A stretch of 64,000 bases of DNA, taken from contig JAEWGT010000008.1 of assembly GCA_023388175.1 (NCBI GenBank), forward strand, positions 186,001-250,000. The letters run 5' to 3'. The notes under the pieces are model-generated. The model made no database searches and was not told where the DNA came from. It worked only from the letters and a program-made list of their open reading frames with translations. This DNA is from Pseudomonadota bacterium. GTDB taxonomy: Bacteria; Pseudomonadota; Alphaproteobacteria; Rhizobiales; Devosiaceae. Both the position numbers and the translations under genes were made by a program. Positions 9,020 through 17,511 of this stretch are shown here, one piece after another (position 1 is the first letter of the stretch; every line of letters starts with the position of its first letter).

Positions 9020-9020
9020 C

Positions 9021-9794
9021 ATGGCCTTGCGCATCCTGCTTACCAATGACGATGGCGTGGATGCGCCTGGCCTTGCCATCATGTCTGACATCGCCCATGC
9101 GCTGTCGGATGATGTGTGGATCGTTGCGCCGGATGGCAATCAGTCCGGGGCAGGGCACCGTTTCAGCTTTGGGCGGGAACTCTCCTATACCGAACATGGC
9201 CCGCGCCGCTTTTCGGTCAAGGGCGGCTCGCCCGCCGATTGCGTCGTGGCGGCCATGACCCATATTCTGGGTGACAGGCCTGCCGATCTTGTTCTCTCCG
9301 GCGTCAATGCGGGGCAGAATCTGGGCGATATCGTCAATTGTTCGGGCACTGCTGCCGGCGCGCGGGAAGGGGCCTTGCAGGGTGCCATCGGCATCGCGAT
9401 GAGCCAGTCCATGGACTACGAAGTCACGCGCAATCCCGACTGGGCCAACGCCGCCCGGTTCGGTGCCGAGGTCGTGGACGCGATCCTGGCAGCCCATGGA
9501 AATGACGACGTGTTCTACAACGTCAATTTCCCCTATTGCGCCACGGGCGAAGTGACGGGTCTTGCCGCCGTGCCCCAGCAGCGGTTCTCGCGCTCGCCCA
9601 TTCGTTATTATCCCAGTGATAATGAGGGCGAGTTTTTCATGGCGATTCCGGAAACGCCGCTGCCGCTCGATCCGAAGGCGGACTTTGAGGTGCTGCGCCG
9701 GGGCAAGTCGATCACCGTCACGCCTTTTGCCTTGCAGCAGACCCATCGCGGGGCGCTGGAGCGGCTTGGCACTATCGGTCTCAAGGGACGGTAG
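9021..9794 (+). CDS. surE: 5'/3'-nucleotidase SurE
   Basis: Metal-dependent nucleoside monophosphate phosphatase associated with stationary-phase survival. 257 residues starting MALRILLTNDDGVDAPG, which carries the metal-binding DD pair of the family, followed by VAPDGNQSGAGH and the LVLSGVNAGQNLGDIVNCSGTA region. It begins one base after serS. In many relatives pcm (isoaspartyl methyltransferase) follows surE; here the gene is followed by a palindromic repeat and then an M23-type gene. Confidence 0.95.
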   Translation: MALRILLTNDDGVDAPGLAIMSDIAHALSDDVWIVAPDGNQSGAGHRFSFGRELSYTEHGPRRFSVKGGSPADCVVAAMTHILGDRPADLVLSGVNAGQNLGDIVNCSGTAAGAREGALQGAIGIAMSQSMDYEVTRNPDWANAARFGAEVVDAILAAHGNDDVFYNVNFPYCATGEVTGLAAVPQQRFSRSPIRYYPSDNEGEFFMAIPETPLPLDPKADFEVLRRGKSITVTPFALQQTHRGALERLGTIGLKGR

Positions 9795-10097
9795 GCCTGG
9801 ATTATCCTCACAACGATCGTCATTGCCGGGCTTGTCCCGCAATCCATCCAGGCGGCGATGTGGACCACCGGGGCCGGCCCGGTCGTGGACGCTGGAACAG
9901 GAAAATCCTGTCTGGGGCGGCAGTTGCACGAAAAGGCATATGACGCACTCGTGAGCCCATCGGGCCATTAACCCTACCCATCCCTGAATCTGGCCCATAC
10001 GAATTCACTCAAATCGCATCGGCTTTAAACTCGTCTTTACCTTACCGGCCTAGTCTCACAATCAGTTGTTGAGTAGTACCTGCGTAAGAGTAAGCCG
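9795..10097. other. 303-base gap between surE and the M23 lipoprotein gene
   Basis: No convincing coding potential or RNA gene. The left third (about 9818-9900) is a copy of an intergenic palindromic repeat. The right part is AT-richer, contains one CtrA-like half site (TTAACC near 9968) and must hold the promoter of the downstream gene. No remnant of pcm is recognisable. Confidence 0.6.
9818..9900. repeat. Intergenic palindromic repeat, copy 1 (degenerate)
   Basis: Begins CGTCATTGCCGGGCTTGTCC, the same half-sequence seen at 11480 and typical of short palindromic intergenic elements in alphaproteobacteria. The right arm is degenerate here (CCGGCCCGGTCGTGGACGCTGG), so the copy looks old. Confidence 0.55.
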
Positions 10098-11399
10098 ATG
10101 AGTATTCGCGTCTCTCCGCGGCCGAGAAAAACGGTCGCCATTGCCGGAATGATCGTGGCTGCGGTCGCCCTTTCCGGCTGCAACAGCCTCGGTAGCCGCT
10201 CTTTCGGCGACCAGACCGTGACAGGCTCTGTTGCGCAGTCTCCGTCTCCCACGTTCAATCAGCCAATGCCCGCCAGCCTGGGTGCGCCGCAATCGACACA
10301 GGTTGCAGCTTCCCAATATCTGCCGCCGGCCCCGGTTGGTGGTGGCTGGAGCGGTGGTGGCAATACTTTACCGCCCGCGCCCGTCGGCAACAATATCTTT
10401 GCCCAGCCTTCCGCCGCCACATCGCCTATCGGCGTTGGAGCTGCTGCGCCGACCGTTCAGACCCAGGCCCTGCCGCCGTTGAATTCATCGACCTCAATGG
10501 GAGCTACCCAGACCATGCCCGCACAGCAGACTCTTGCCCCGATGCCGGCCACGCCTCCAGCCGTTGCCATGGGCGTCAATCCATCCGCCCCCGCGTCTGC
10601 ATTGCCGCTCAATTCGAGCGTGCCGGTCCAGGCTGCCGCCAACGCCAATGGCTATACGCACACCATTGCCGCCGGTGAGTCGCTGCACACCATCGCCCGC
10701 CGCTATGATGTCACCGCTCAGGCCATCGTTTTGGCCAATGGCCTGTCGTCGCCGGACAAGATCGTGGTTGGCCAGAAGCTCACCATTCCGGGCCGCGGCG
10801 ATCTCAATAACAACGCCCCTGCGACCCAGATTGCCAGCGTGGCGCCCGCTACGACCGGTACCGTGCTGCCCGCCACGCGCCCCGACAATCTCGCGGCAGC
10901 TCCGACAACGCTTGGTGCGACAGCGCCGACCGCTACCACGCAGACCACTACACCGGCAGTTGCTCCCGTTGCCCAACCGGCACCTGTGCAGCAGGCATCC
11001 GTCCAGCCCGCCGCCGAGCCCGCTCATTCGGGTAACGACAAGTTTGCATGGCCTGCCTCCGGTCGGATCATTACCGACTTTGCCGCCTCGCGTGGCACCG
11101 GCATCAATATCGATGTGCCGGAAGGTTCCAGCGTCAAGGCCGCCGAAAATGGCACGGTCATCTATGTCGGCTCTGGCGTCGAAGGCTACGGCAACCTGAT
11201 CCTCGTCCGTCATCCGAACGGCTACGTGTCCGCCTATGCCCATCTCAAGGACATGAGCGTGGCCAAGGGTGCCGTGGTCAATCGCGGCGAGTCTCTGGGC
11301 ACTGTGGGGCAGACTGGTTCTGTCTCCCGTCCGCAGCTTCACTTCGAGCTGCGCAAGGGCGCCACACCGGTCGATCCGATGCCGCTGCTCGCCAGCTAG
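10098..11399 (+). CDS. LysM/M23 lipoprotein with degenerate LytM domain (NlpD/DipM-like)
   Basis: Envelope lipoprotein of 433 residues. The signal ends in a lipobox (ALSGC, Cys28). A low-complexity region is followed by one LysM peptidoglycan-binding domain (about 186-231), a Thr/Ala/Pro linker and a LytM (M23) domain (about 325-425). The metal-binding residues are lost: the usual H-x-G-I-D reads GTGINID, and the first His of the HLH motif is Gln (PQLHFELR). E. coli NlpD is similarly degenerate and activates an amidase instead of cutting peptidoglycan, so an activator role at the division site is inferred. It sits in the surE-M23 context conserved in the order. Confidence 0.85.
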   Translation: MSIRVSPRPRKTVAIAGMIVAAVALSGCNSLGSRSFGDQTVTGSVAQSPSPTFNQPMPASLGAPQSTQVAASQYLPPAPVGGGWSGGGNTLPPAPVGNNIFAQPSAATSPIGVGAAAPTVQTQALPPLNSSTSMGATQTMPAQQTLAPMPATPPAVAMGVNPSAPASALPLNSSVPVQAAANANGYTHTIAAGESLHTIARRYDVTAQAIVLANGLSSPDKIVVGQKLTIPGRGDLNNNAPATQIASVAPATTGTVLPATRPDNLAAAPTTLGATAPTATTQTTTPAVAPVAQPAPVQQASVQPAAEPAHSGNDKFAWPASGRIITDFAASRGTGINIDVPEGSSVKAAENGTVIYVGSGVEGYGNLILVRHPNGYVSAYAHLKDMSVAKGAVVNRGESLGTVGQTGSVSRPQLHFELRKGATPVDPMPLLAS

Positions 11400-11422
11400 G
11401 CCGAACGGACCTCCAGAATCGG

Positions 11423-11453
11423 AAAGGCCGGTGCGTGGTGCGCCGGCCTTTTT
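11423..11453 (+). terminator. Rho-independent terminator after the M23 lipoprotein gene
   Basis: Perfect 9-base stem AAAGGCCGG (11423-11431) / CCGGCCTTT (11443-11451), with further pairing of TGCG inside, followed by TTTTT and CGTTTT. It lies 24 bases after the stop. Confidence 0.85.
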
Positions 11454-11479
11454 CGTTTTCGTTGTGCTATCCCATCCAT

Positions 11480-11551
11480 CGTCACCACCGGGCTTGTCCG
11501 GGTGGTCCATGCCTTCGCAGCTGGATGGCCCGGACAGGCCGGGCAATGACG
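11480..11551. repeat. Intergenic palindromic repeat, copy 2
   Basis: An imperfect 72-base palindrome. The left arm CGTCACCACCGGGCTTGTCC (11480 on) pairs with the right arm GGACAGGCCGGGCAATGACG (ending 11551). It lies between two convergent genes. It is the best preserved copy of the element whose half is seen at 9818. Confidence 0.7.
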
Positions 11552-11576
11552 AACTATTCCGGTTTTGAACGGCCCC

Positions 11577-12440
11577 CTAAACCGCCTTGCCTTCTTCACC
11601 AGCCAGCGTGCGGACCAGTTGGATTGCGACGCGGCCAGACCGCGCGCCGCGCGTTGCGGCCCATTCGATCGCCCTTGCGCGTAGCGTGTCGGCATCGATG
11701 GCGAGGCCGTAGAACTCGGCATAGCCCGAGACCATGGCGAGATAGGTGTCCTGATCGGAGTTGTGGAAGCCCAGCCACAGCCCGAACCTGTCGGAGAGCG
11801 AGACCTTCTCTTCCACCGCCTCGCCGGGATTGATTGCCGTGGAACGCTCGTTTTCGATCATGTCGCGGGGCATCAGGTGCCGCCGGTTGGACGTTGCGTA
11901 GAACAGCACATTGTCGGGGCGGCCTTCGAGGCCACCATCGAGGATGGTTTTCAGCGACTTGTAGCTGGTCTCGCCGCTGTCAAAGCTCAGATCGTCGCAG
12001 AAGACGATGAAGCGGGCATCCTGACCGGCAATGGTGCGCATCAATTGGGGCAGAGTTTCCAGGTCTTCGCGGGCGATTTCGATCAGCACGAGGCGCTCGA
12101 AGCCCTGCCGCGATTCGATATCGGCATGGATGGCCTTGACCAGCGAGGACTTGCCCATGCCCCTGGCGCCCCACAGCAGCGCATTGTTTGCGCCGTGGCC
12201 GCGCGCGAACTGCTCGCTGTTGGCCAGCAGCAGATCGCGGACATGGTCGATACCTCGCAGCATGTTCAGCGGCACGCGGCTGACCTTGGGCACTGCCAGC
12301 AGGGTGCCTTTATCGCCTTGCCAGTGATAGGCATTCTCGGGGCCGAGGGCGAAGGCGCGCGCCTCTGTATCGGCATTCAGCGATGTCGCTATGGCTTCAA
12401 GCGCCTCTGCGATCCTGCCCAGATAGTCCTTGGTCTTCAC
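11577..12440 (-). CDS. DUF815-family AAA+ ATPase
   Basis: Predicted cytoplasmic P-loop ATPase of 287 residues, family of unknown function (DUF815). Walker A is in LLWGARGMGKSSLVKAI, Walker B in RFIVFCDDLSFD, and a sensor-like stretch FYATSNRRHLMPRDM follows. The N-terminus is helical, starting MKTKDYLGRIAEALEAI. It stands divergent to yajC, a neighbourhood I know from other Hyphomicrobiales. No substrate is known and I would not infer one. Confidence 0.85.
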   Translation of the reverse strand: MKTKDYLGRIAEALEAIATSLNADTEARAFALGPENAYHWQGDKGTLLAVPKVSRVPLNMLRGIDHVRDLLLANSEQFARGHGANNALLWGARGMGKSSLVKAIHADIESRQGFERLVLIEIAREDLETLPQLMRTIAGQDARFIVFCDDLSFDSGETSYKSLKTILDGGLEGRPDNVLFYATSNRRHLMPRDMIENERSTAINPGEAVEEKVSLSDRFGLWLGFHNSDQDTYLAMVSGYAEFYGLAIDADTLRARAIEWAATRGARSGRVAIQLVRTLAGEEGKAV

Positions 12441-12490
12441 CAGTCTCGTCCTTCACGTATTCGGTCGCGATTGCCGCACCCGGATTGGCT

Positions 12491-12519
12491 TTGCAATCGC
12501 GGATACCCAAATGTATAGT
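12491..12519 (+). promoter_or_regulatory. Putative sigma-70-type promoter for yajC
   Basis: TTGCAA (12491-12496) and TATAGT (12514-12519) are separated by 17 bases, a good vegetative-type pair. It lies between divergent genes and would give a leader of about 120 bases before yajC. Assigned by eye only. Confidence 0.5.
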
Positions 12520-12643
12520 CCGCGCGATTTTGGCCGGGGCGCAAGTGCAGGCAAGCCCATTAGCGTCCACCGCCTGAGATGTCAGCGCCGGGCCGCCCCA
12601 TTCCACCAGAAACGAAAAAGAAAAACACTTAGGAGATCGCTTG

Positions 12644-12991
12644 ATGTTTGTAACGCCCGCCTATGCACAGGATGCGGTTGGGGCCCCCGGTGGCATGGCT
12701 GACATTTTCATTCAGCTCATGCCGATTGCCCTTCTGGTCCTGATCTTCTGGCTGCTGATCTTCCGTCCGCAGCAGAAGCGCCTCAAGGCTCAGCAGGCCA
12801 TGCTCTCGGCTATCCGTCGCGGCGACACTGTCGTCACCACCGGCGGCATCATCGGCAAGGTCACCAAGGCCGTCGATGGCGAAGACCTCGAAGTCGAGAT
12901 CGCTCAGGGCGTCAAGGTCAAGCTGGTGCGCGGCATGGTGGCCGATGTGCGCTCCAAGTCCGAGCCCGTCAACGACAACAAGCCCGCCTAA
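12644..12991 (+). CDS. yajC: Preprotein translocase subunit YajC
   Basis: Small single-span inner-membrane subunit that associates with SecDF at the Sec translocon. About 115 residues: a short N-terminal segment, the membrane helix (IFIQLMPIALLVLIFWLLIF), the signature RPQQKRLKAQQ and a small cytoplasmic beta domain (GDTVVTTGGIIGKV). AGGAGA at 12631 fixes the start at the ATG 12644 (an adjoining TTG at 12641 is also possible). It is directly upstream of secDF, its functional partner. Confidence 0.95.
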   Translation: MFVTPAYAQDAVGAPGGMADIFIQLMPIALLVLIFWLLIFRPQQKRLKAQQAMLSAIRRGDTVVTTGGIIGKVTKAVDGEDLEVEIAQGVKVKLVRGMVADVRSKSEPVNDNKPA

Positions 12992-13007
12992 GCCGGGAAA
13001 ATGAATT

Positions 13008-13031
13008 GGCCGGGGCTTTCAAGCTCCGGCC
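13008..13031 (+). terminator. Hairpin between yajC and secDF (possible attenuator)
   Basis: GGCCGGGGCT (13008-13017) pairs with AGCTCCGGCC (13022-13031) around TTCA, one G-T pair included. It is followed by TTCCGCCTTTTC, not a clean T run, so partial termination or mRNA processing between yajC and secDF is more likely than a full stop. Confidence 0.45.
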
Positions 13032-13055
13032 TTCCGCCTTTTCAGGACGTCTTTT

Positions 13056-15617
13056 ATGAACCAGTCGCCGTTCCGCGTATTCGTCATTCTGTTTGTCGCA
13101 ATCGCGGGTATTCTGCTTGCAGCCCCCAATTTCCTGCCCAAATCCATTCAGGAAGCGCTTCCCGGATGGCTGCCGCAACCCGGTCTGGTTCTCGGTCTCG
13201 ATCTGCAGGGCGGTTCGCACCTGCTGCTTGAGGTCAATCGTGAAGGCATTGTCAGCCAGCGCCTGAGCGATGTGCGCCGCGACGCGCGCAACGTCCTGGC
13301 CACGCAGAATGGCATCGGCAACATCATCACAACCGATGTCGCCAGCAACACCATTGCCATCGAGCTGACCGACCCCGCGCAGAAGGCGCAGGCGGAAACC
13401 GCCATTCGCGGTCTCCAGAACACGATCTCCGATTTCATGTTCGCGGGCGCAGGCGTCGACGAATTCAGCTTCGGCGAGACCGGCGACGGCCGCCTCACCA
13501 TCACGCTGACGCCCGAAGGCATCAACCAGCGTATGAGTTCGCTCGTTGCGCAGTCGATGGAAGTCATCCGCTCGCGTATCGACGAGCTTGGCACGACCGA
13601 ACCGACCATCCAGCGCCAGGGCGACACCCGCGTCATGGTGCAGGTGCCAGGCTTTGGCGACAGCGAGCGTCTCAAGAGCATCATTTCCCAGACCGCGCGC
13701 CTGACCTTCCACATGGTCTATCCGGGCATGACGGCCGATCAGGCCGAGGCTCAGGGCCTGCCGGTCGGCACCATGATCCTGCCCACGCAGGACGGCATGC
13801 GCGAACTGCTTTACGAGGATGTCGCCATTGGCGGCGAATCGCTGGTCGATGCGCAGCCTGCCTATGATTCGCAGCGCAATATTCCGGTGGTGAGCTTCAG
13901 GTTCGACACCCGCGGCGCCATCACTTTCGGCGAACTTACTTCGCGCAATGTCAACCAGCGCTTCGCCATCGTCCTCGACAACACCGTGATCACGGCGCCG
14001 GTCATCCAGCAGCCGATCACGGGTGGCTCGGGGCAGATCAGTGGCTCCTTCACCACCGCTTCGGCCAATGATCTGGCCGTGCTGCTCCGCGCCGGTGCGC
14101 TGCCAGCCAGCCTCGATGTCATCGAGGAACGCACCGTCGATGCAAGCCTGGGTGCGGACTCTATTCAGGCAGGTTTCACTGCCGGTGTCATCGCCTCGGT
14201 GCTCGTGCTGGCCTTCATGGTCGTTGCCTATGGTCTGTGGGGCGTCTTTGCCAACATTTCGCTGATCCTCAACATCATCCTGATTTTCGCCGCGCTTTCC
14301 ACGCTCGGCGCGACGCTGACCTTGCCGGGCATTGCCGGTATCGTGCTGACCATCGGCATGGCCGTGGACGCCAACGTGCTGATCTATGAGCGAATGCGTG
14401 AAGAACAGGCCTCGGGCAAGTCGCCATTGCAGGCGATCAATGCCGGTTTCCAGCGCGCCTGGGGCACCATTATCGACTCGCACCTGACCCAGCTGGTTGC
14501 GGCCGTTGTGCTGTATTTCATGGGTTCGGGCCCCATTCAGGGCTTTGCCGTCACCCTTGGCCTCGGCATTCTCACCTCGCTTTTCACCTCCTACACCGTC
14601 ACCTCGTTCCAGGTGAACCTGTGGTACAAGCGGACCCGCCCCAAGACGCTGAACATCCAGAAGTTCCGCTTCATTCCGGACGGCACCAAGATCCCGTTCA
14701 TGAAGATCTCGCGCTATGTGATAGCGATGTCGATCATCATGACGCTGGTCTCCATCGGCGCGGCCTTTACCAAGGGCTTCAACCTCGGCATCGACTTCGT
14801 GGGCGGCACGGCCATCGAGGTGCAGCATGTGGGCGGTCCCGCCGATGTCGGGCAGGTGCGTGAGCTTCTGACCGGTCTCGATCTCGGCGAAATACAGGTG
14901 CAGGGCTTCGGCACCCCTCAGGACGTTCTGGTCCGTGTGCAGGCGCAGGAAGGCGGCCAATCGGCCGACCAGGTTGCGGTGCAGCAGGTTCAGGAGGCTC
15001 TGGCCGGCGAGAATTATGAGGTGCGCCGTGTCGAGGCTGTTTCAGGCACGGTGTCTGGCGAGCTGGCGCTGACCGGCACCATCGCGGTCATTATCGCCAT
15101 GGTCTGTATCCTGATCTACATCTGGTTCCGCTTCGAGTGGCAATTCGCCCTGGCGGCGGTCACCACCACGTCGCACGACTTGATCATGACCATCGGCCTG
15201 TTCTCACTGACGGGGATGGAGTTCAATCTCAGCTCCATCGCGGCGGTGCTGACTCTGGTGGGTATCTCGCTCAACGAAACGGTGGTGGTCTCCGACCGTA
15301 TCCGCGAAAACCTGCGAAAACATCGCAAGATGCCTTTGCCCGAACTGATCGATCTGTCGATCAACCAGACCATCGTGCGCACGTCCCTGACGCAGTTCAC
15401 CCTGCTGCTGGCCCTGCTTCCGCTGGTTTTCTTCGGCGGCGAGGCGCTGCGCAGCTTCACCATCGCCATGACCTTCGGCTCGCTGGTCGGCATGTATTCT
15501 TCGGTCATCATCAACGGTCCCATCCTCATCAATTTCGGCCTCAAGCAGAAAACCGACGATGATGAAAAGGCCGATGCTGAAAAGAAGAAGCGGCCTGCTG
15601 ACGGGGCGTCTGTGTAG
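13056..15617 (+). CDS. secDF: Fused protein-export membrane protein SecD/SecF
   Basis: Proton-driven accessory motor that pulls secreted proteins out of SecYEG on the periplasmic side. A single 853-residue chain carries both halves. The SecD half has the LDLQGGSHLLLEV signature, a large periplasmic domain and the TIGMAVDANVLIYERMREE segment. The SecF half begins near residue 545 with ISRYVIAMS, has NLGIDFVGGTAIEV and VGISLNETVVVSDRIREN. About twelve membrane helices are expected. The fusion is common in Hyphomicrobiales. yajC is upstream; two further genes appear to be co-transcribed downstream. Confidence 0.96.
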   Translation: MNQSPFRVFVILFVAIAGILLAAPNFLPKSIQEALPGWLPQPGLVLGLDLQGGSHLLLEVNREGIVSQRLSDVRRDARNVLATQNGIGNIITTDVASNTIAIELTDPAQKAQAETAIRGLQNTISDFMFAGAGVDEFSFGETGDGRLTITLTPEGINQRMSSLVAQSMEVIRSRIDELGTTEPTIQRQGDTRVMVQVPGFGDSERLKSIISQTARLTFHMVYPGMTADQAEAQGLPVGTMILPTQDGMRELLYEDVAIGGESLVDAQPAYDSQRNIPVVSFRFDTRGAITFGELTSRNVNQRFAIVLDNTVITAPVIQQPITGGSGQISGSFTTASANDLAVLLRAGALPASLDVIEERTVDASLGADSIQAGFTAGVIASVLVLAFMVVAYGLWGVFANISLILNIILIFAALSTLGATLTLPGIAGIVLTIGMAVDANVLIYERMREEQASGKSPLQAINAGFQRAWGTIIDSHLTQLVAAVVLYFMGSGPIQGFAVTLGLGILTSLFTSYTVTSFQVNLWYKRTRPKTLNIQKFRFIPDGTKIPFMKISRYVIAMSIIMTLVSIGAAFTKGFNLGIDFVGGTAIEVQHVGGPADVGQVRELLTGLDLGEIQVQGFGTPQDVLVRVQAQEGGQSADQVAVQQVQEALAGENYEVRRVEAVSGTVSGELALTGTIAVIIAMVCILIYIWFRFEWQFALAAVTTTSHDLIMTIGLFSLTGMEFNLSSIAAVLTLVGISLNETVVVSDRIRENLRKHRKMPLPELIDLSINQTIVRTSLTQFTLLLALLPLVFFGGEALRSFTIAMTFGSLVGMYSSVIINGPILINFGLKQKTDDDEKADAEKKKRPADGASV

Positions 15618-15641
15618 ATTTGGCCCAGGCACACACTCGAT

Positions 15642-15669
15642 TGTCATCCCGGCCTTCGCCGGGATGACA
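15642..15669. repeat. Short hairpin repeat after secDF
   Basis: Perfect 11-base inverted repeat TGTCATCCCGG / CCGGGATGACA around CCTTCG. There is no T run. TGTCATCCCGG recurs near 34256 after prfB, so this is a short palindromic intergenic element as well as a possible transcript-end hairpin. Confidence 0.6.
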
Positions 15670-15720
15670 GCCGGCAAGTGGAAATTGGCTGCCTGTTGAT
15701 TTAGCGAGAACGATCCAGCC

Positions 15721-16128
15721 ATGATCGACACGGCGAGCACCGACTCCCAGCCCTTCCGCAATTTCCCCCGCCAGGTGGGCATAGACGCCTATGGCAATGG
15801 CGGCTTTCGCTTTGCAGACATGTCACATCGCGGTTCGCTGCTCTGCCTGCCGTCGGGCATGCAGGCCTGGCCTGTGCCATCCACGACTGAGCTGACCCTT
15901 GCGAGCCTTCAGCCGGTTCTCGATCAGGCCGACCGGATCGATGTGCTGCTGATTGGTCTTGGCTCCGATATCGTGGCCATCGACCCCGCCATTCGTACGG
16001 CCTTTTCCGAGCGTCGCATCATCATCGAGCCCACTCAGACCGGTGGCGCCATCCGCACCTACAATGTGCTGCTCGCAGAGGACCGGGCGGTCGCCGCCGC
16101 ACTGATCGCCGTCGAGAAGGCGCGATAA
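15721..16128 (+). CDS. Mth938/NDUFAF3-like protein (DUF498)
   Basis: A 135-residue soluble protein of the Mth938-like family. Recognisable elements are the FPRQVGIDAYGNGGFRFADM start, LLIGLGSDIVAIDP and the TGGAIRTYNVLLAEDRAVAAAL end. The mitochondrial member NDUFAF3 is an assembly factor of respiratory complex I, and its alphaproteobacterial homologues lie next to secDF, as here. Function in bacteria is not established. The next gene starts four bases later and encodes a homologue of another complex I factor. Confidence 0.85.
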   Translation: MIDTASTDSQPFRNFPRQVGIDAYGNGGFRFADMSHRGSLLCLPSGMQAWPVPSTTELTLASLQPVLDQADRIDVLLIGLGSDIVAIDPAIRTAFSERRIIIEPTQTGGAIRTYNVLLAEDRAVAAALIAVEKAR

Positions 16129-16132
16129 GGGC

Positions 16133-16975
16133 ATGTCAAACAGCCATGATTTCGCTGCCCAGACGCTGCGCGAGCATGACCGGGACCGCTACCTCGCCAC
16201 CTTGGTCCTTCCTGCACCCACGCGCCCCCATGTCACCGCCATACTCGCTTTCAACGCCGATATCGCGGCCATCCGCGAGCGCGTGTCCGGTCCTCAGCCG
16301 GGCGAGATACGCCTGCAATGGTGGAATGATGCGCTGACAGGCGATGGCCATGGCGAGGTGCGCCAGAACCCGCTCGCCGACGCGCTGCTGGACACGATGA
16401 GGGCGTTCAATATCCCTGCCGGCACGCTGCAACGGCTCATCGGGGCCCGTCGCTTCGATCTCTACGATGATCCCATGCCCGATCTTGAGAGCTTTGAAGG
16501 TTATGCCGGCGAAACCGCTTCGACCCTGTTTCAACTCGCTGCGATGATCCTCAATCAGGGCGAGCCGGTGGAGCAGGGCGATGCGGCCGGTCATCTCGGC
16601 GTGGCGCAGGCCATGATCGGACATCTGCGCGCCTTTGGCTATGTCAGTTCTCAGGGCCGCATCATGCTGCCCATGACCATCCTCGAAGCCAATGGCGTGC
16701 GCGAAACGGAGCTGTTTCGAGGACAGGACAGCGAAGGGCTGCAATCGGCTTTGGGTCAGGTTGCCGAACTCGCTGAAGACCACCTGCAACGCGCGCGCGC
16801 AGCCATTGCCATGCTGCCAAAAAATCTGCGCCCGGCCTTTGCCGCCATCGCATTGCTGGAAAAGCAGCTCGCAAACTGGAAACAGAGCAGCAGCACGCCC
16901 TTCGCGCCGCCAAGCGATGAACCCGACTGGCGAAAGATCGCCAGCCTTGCCTGGTGGACCTGGCGAGACCGCTAG
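16133..16975 (+). CDS. Squalene/phytoene synthase-like protein (NDUFAF6-type)
   Basis: A 280-residue protein of the all-helical isoprenoid synthase fold. Recognisable segments are the early RDRYLATLVLPA, IRLQWWNDAL, LIGARRFDLYDDPMPD and the YAGETASTLFQLAAM helix. The usual first Asp-rich motif of squalene and phytoene synthases is weak (FNADIAAIRER), and there are no carotenoid or hopanoid genes nearby. This pattern matches mitochondrial NDUFAF6, a complex I assembly factor, rather than a true synthase. Start ATG is four bases after the NDUFAF3-like gene, so they are very likely co-translated. I infer an assembly or scaffold role. Confidence 0.8.
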   Translation: MSNSHDFAAQTLREHDRDRYLATLVLPAPTRPHVTAILAFNADIAAIRERVSGPQPGEIRLQWWNDALTGDGHGEVRQNPLADALLDTMRAFNIPAGTLQRLIGARRFDLYDDPMPDLESFEGYAGETASTLFQLAAMILNQGEPVEQGDAAGHLGVAQAMIGHLRAFGYVSSQGRIMLPMTILEANGVRETELFRGQDSEGLQSALGQVAELAEDHLQRARAAIAMLPKNLRPAFAAIALLEKQLANWKQSSSTPFAPPSDEPDWRKIASLAWWTWRDR

Positions 16976-17067
16976 TTGCCAAACAGCCGCAAAGGCCTGC
17001 TCGCGCCGGGGTGGCAGCCAGCAGGACAATTCTCGAGTATATTGCCTTATAAGCTTTGGGCGCTTTC

Positions 17068-17511
17068 TCAGCGCTCGAGGAGCGCCACAAACTCACCAGT
17101 CAGCCGTGCCGCGACTGAGCCGTCATAGGACAGTTCGGCCATCACGCTTAGCCGCGCCTTGCCGCGCCGTTCCAGCATGTGCAGGAAACCTTCCCATCCA
17201 GCGCCGTCGAGGCGCGCCGATGCACGGATGCGGCCTTTCACCGGCAGCAGATATTCCACCTCGGTCTTGTGGATCACCAGTTGATTGGCAATCCCCTCCG
17301 CCTCCAGCCGCAGATGCAACACCGACCAGGCGGCGAGCAGGCCCAGCGTCGACACGCTGCCGCCGAACATGGTGCCATGCACGTTGATATTGGGATCGAG
17401 TGGCGCTTCCAATACCACTTCCTCGGCGCCGGCACTGACAACTGACACATCCATCGCTTGTGAGAACGGGATTTTGTCATGCAGGAAGTTTGCCAGCGCC
17501 GCCGGGTTCAT
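17068..17511 (-). CDS. YiiD_C-type hotdog thioesterase
   Basis: Predicted cytoplasmic acyl-thioester hydrolase or binding protein of 147 residues with a single hotdog domain. The stretch VHGTMFGGSVSTLGLLAAW resembles the central hotdog helix, with YLLPVKGRIRASARL as a following strand. Substrate unknown. Its ATG overlaps the trmFO stop as ATGA on the minus strand, so it is translationally coupled to trmFO. No biochemical link between the two is obvious. Confidence 0.75.
   Translation of the reverse strand: MNPAALANFLHDKIPFSQAMDVSVVSAGAEEVVLEAPLDPNINVHGTMFGGSVSTLGLLAAWSVLHLRLEAEGIANQLVIHKTEVEYLLPVKGRIRASARLDGAGWEGFLHMLERRGKARLSVMAELSYDGSVAARLTGEFVALLER

Noticed and set aside
12969..14960. 663-codon open frame on the minus strand opposite secDF
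   Set aside because: His/Arg/Gly-rich antisense shadow of a well-conserved gene; no domain.
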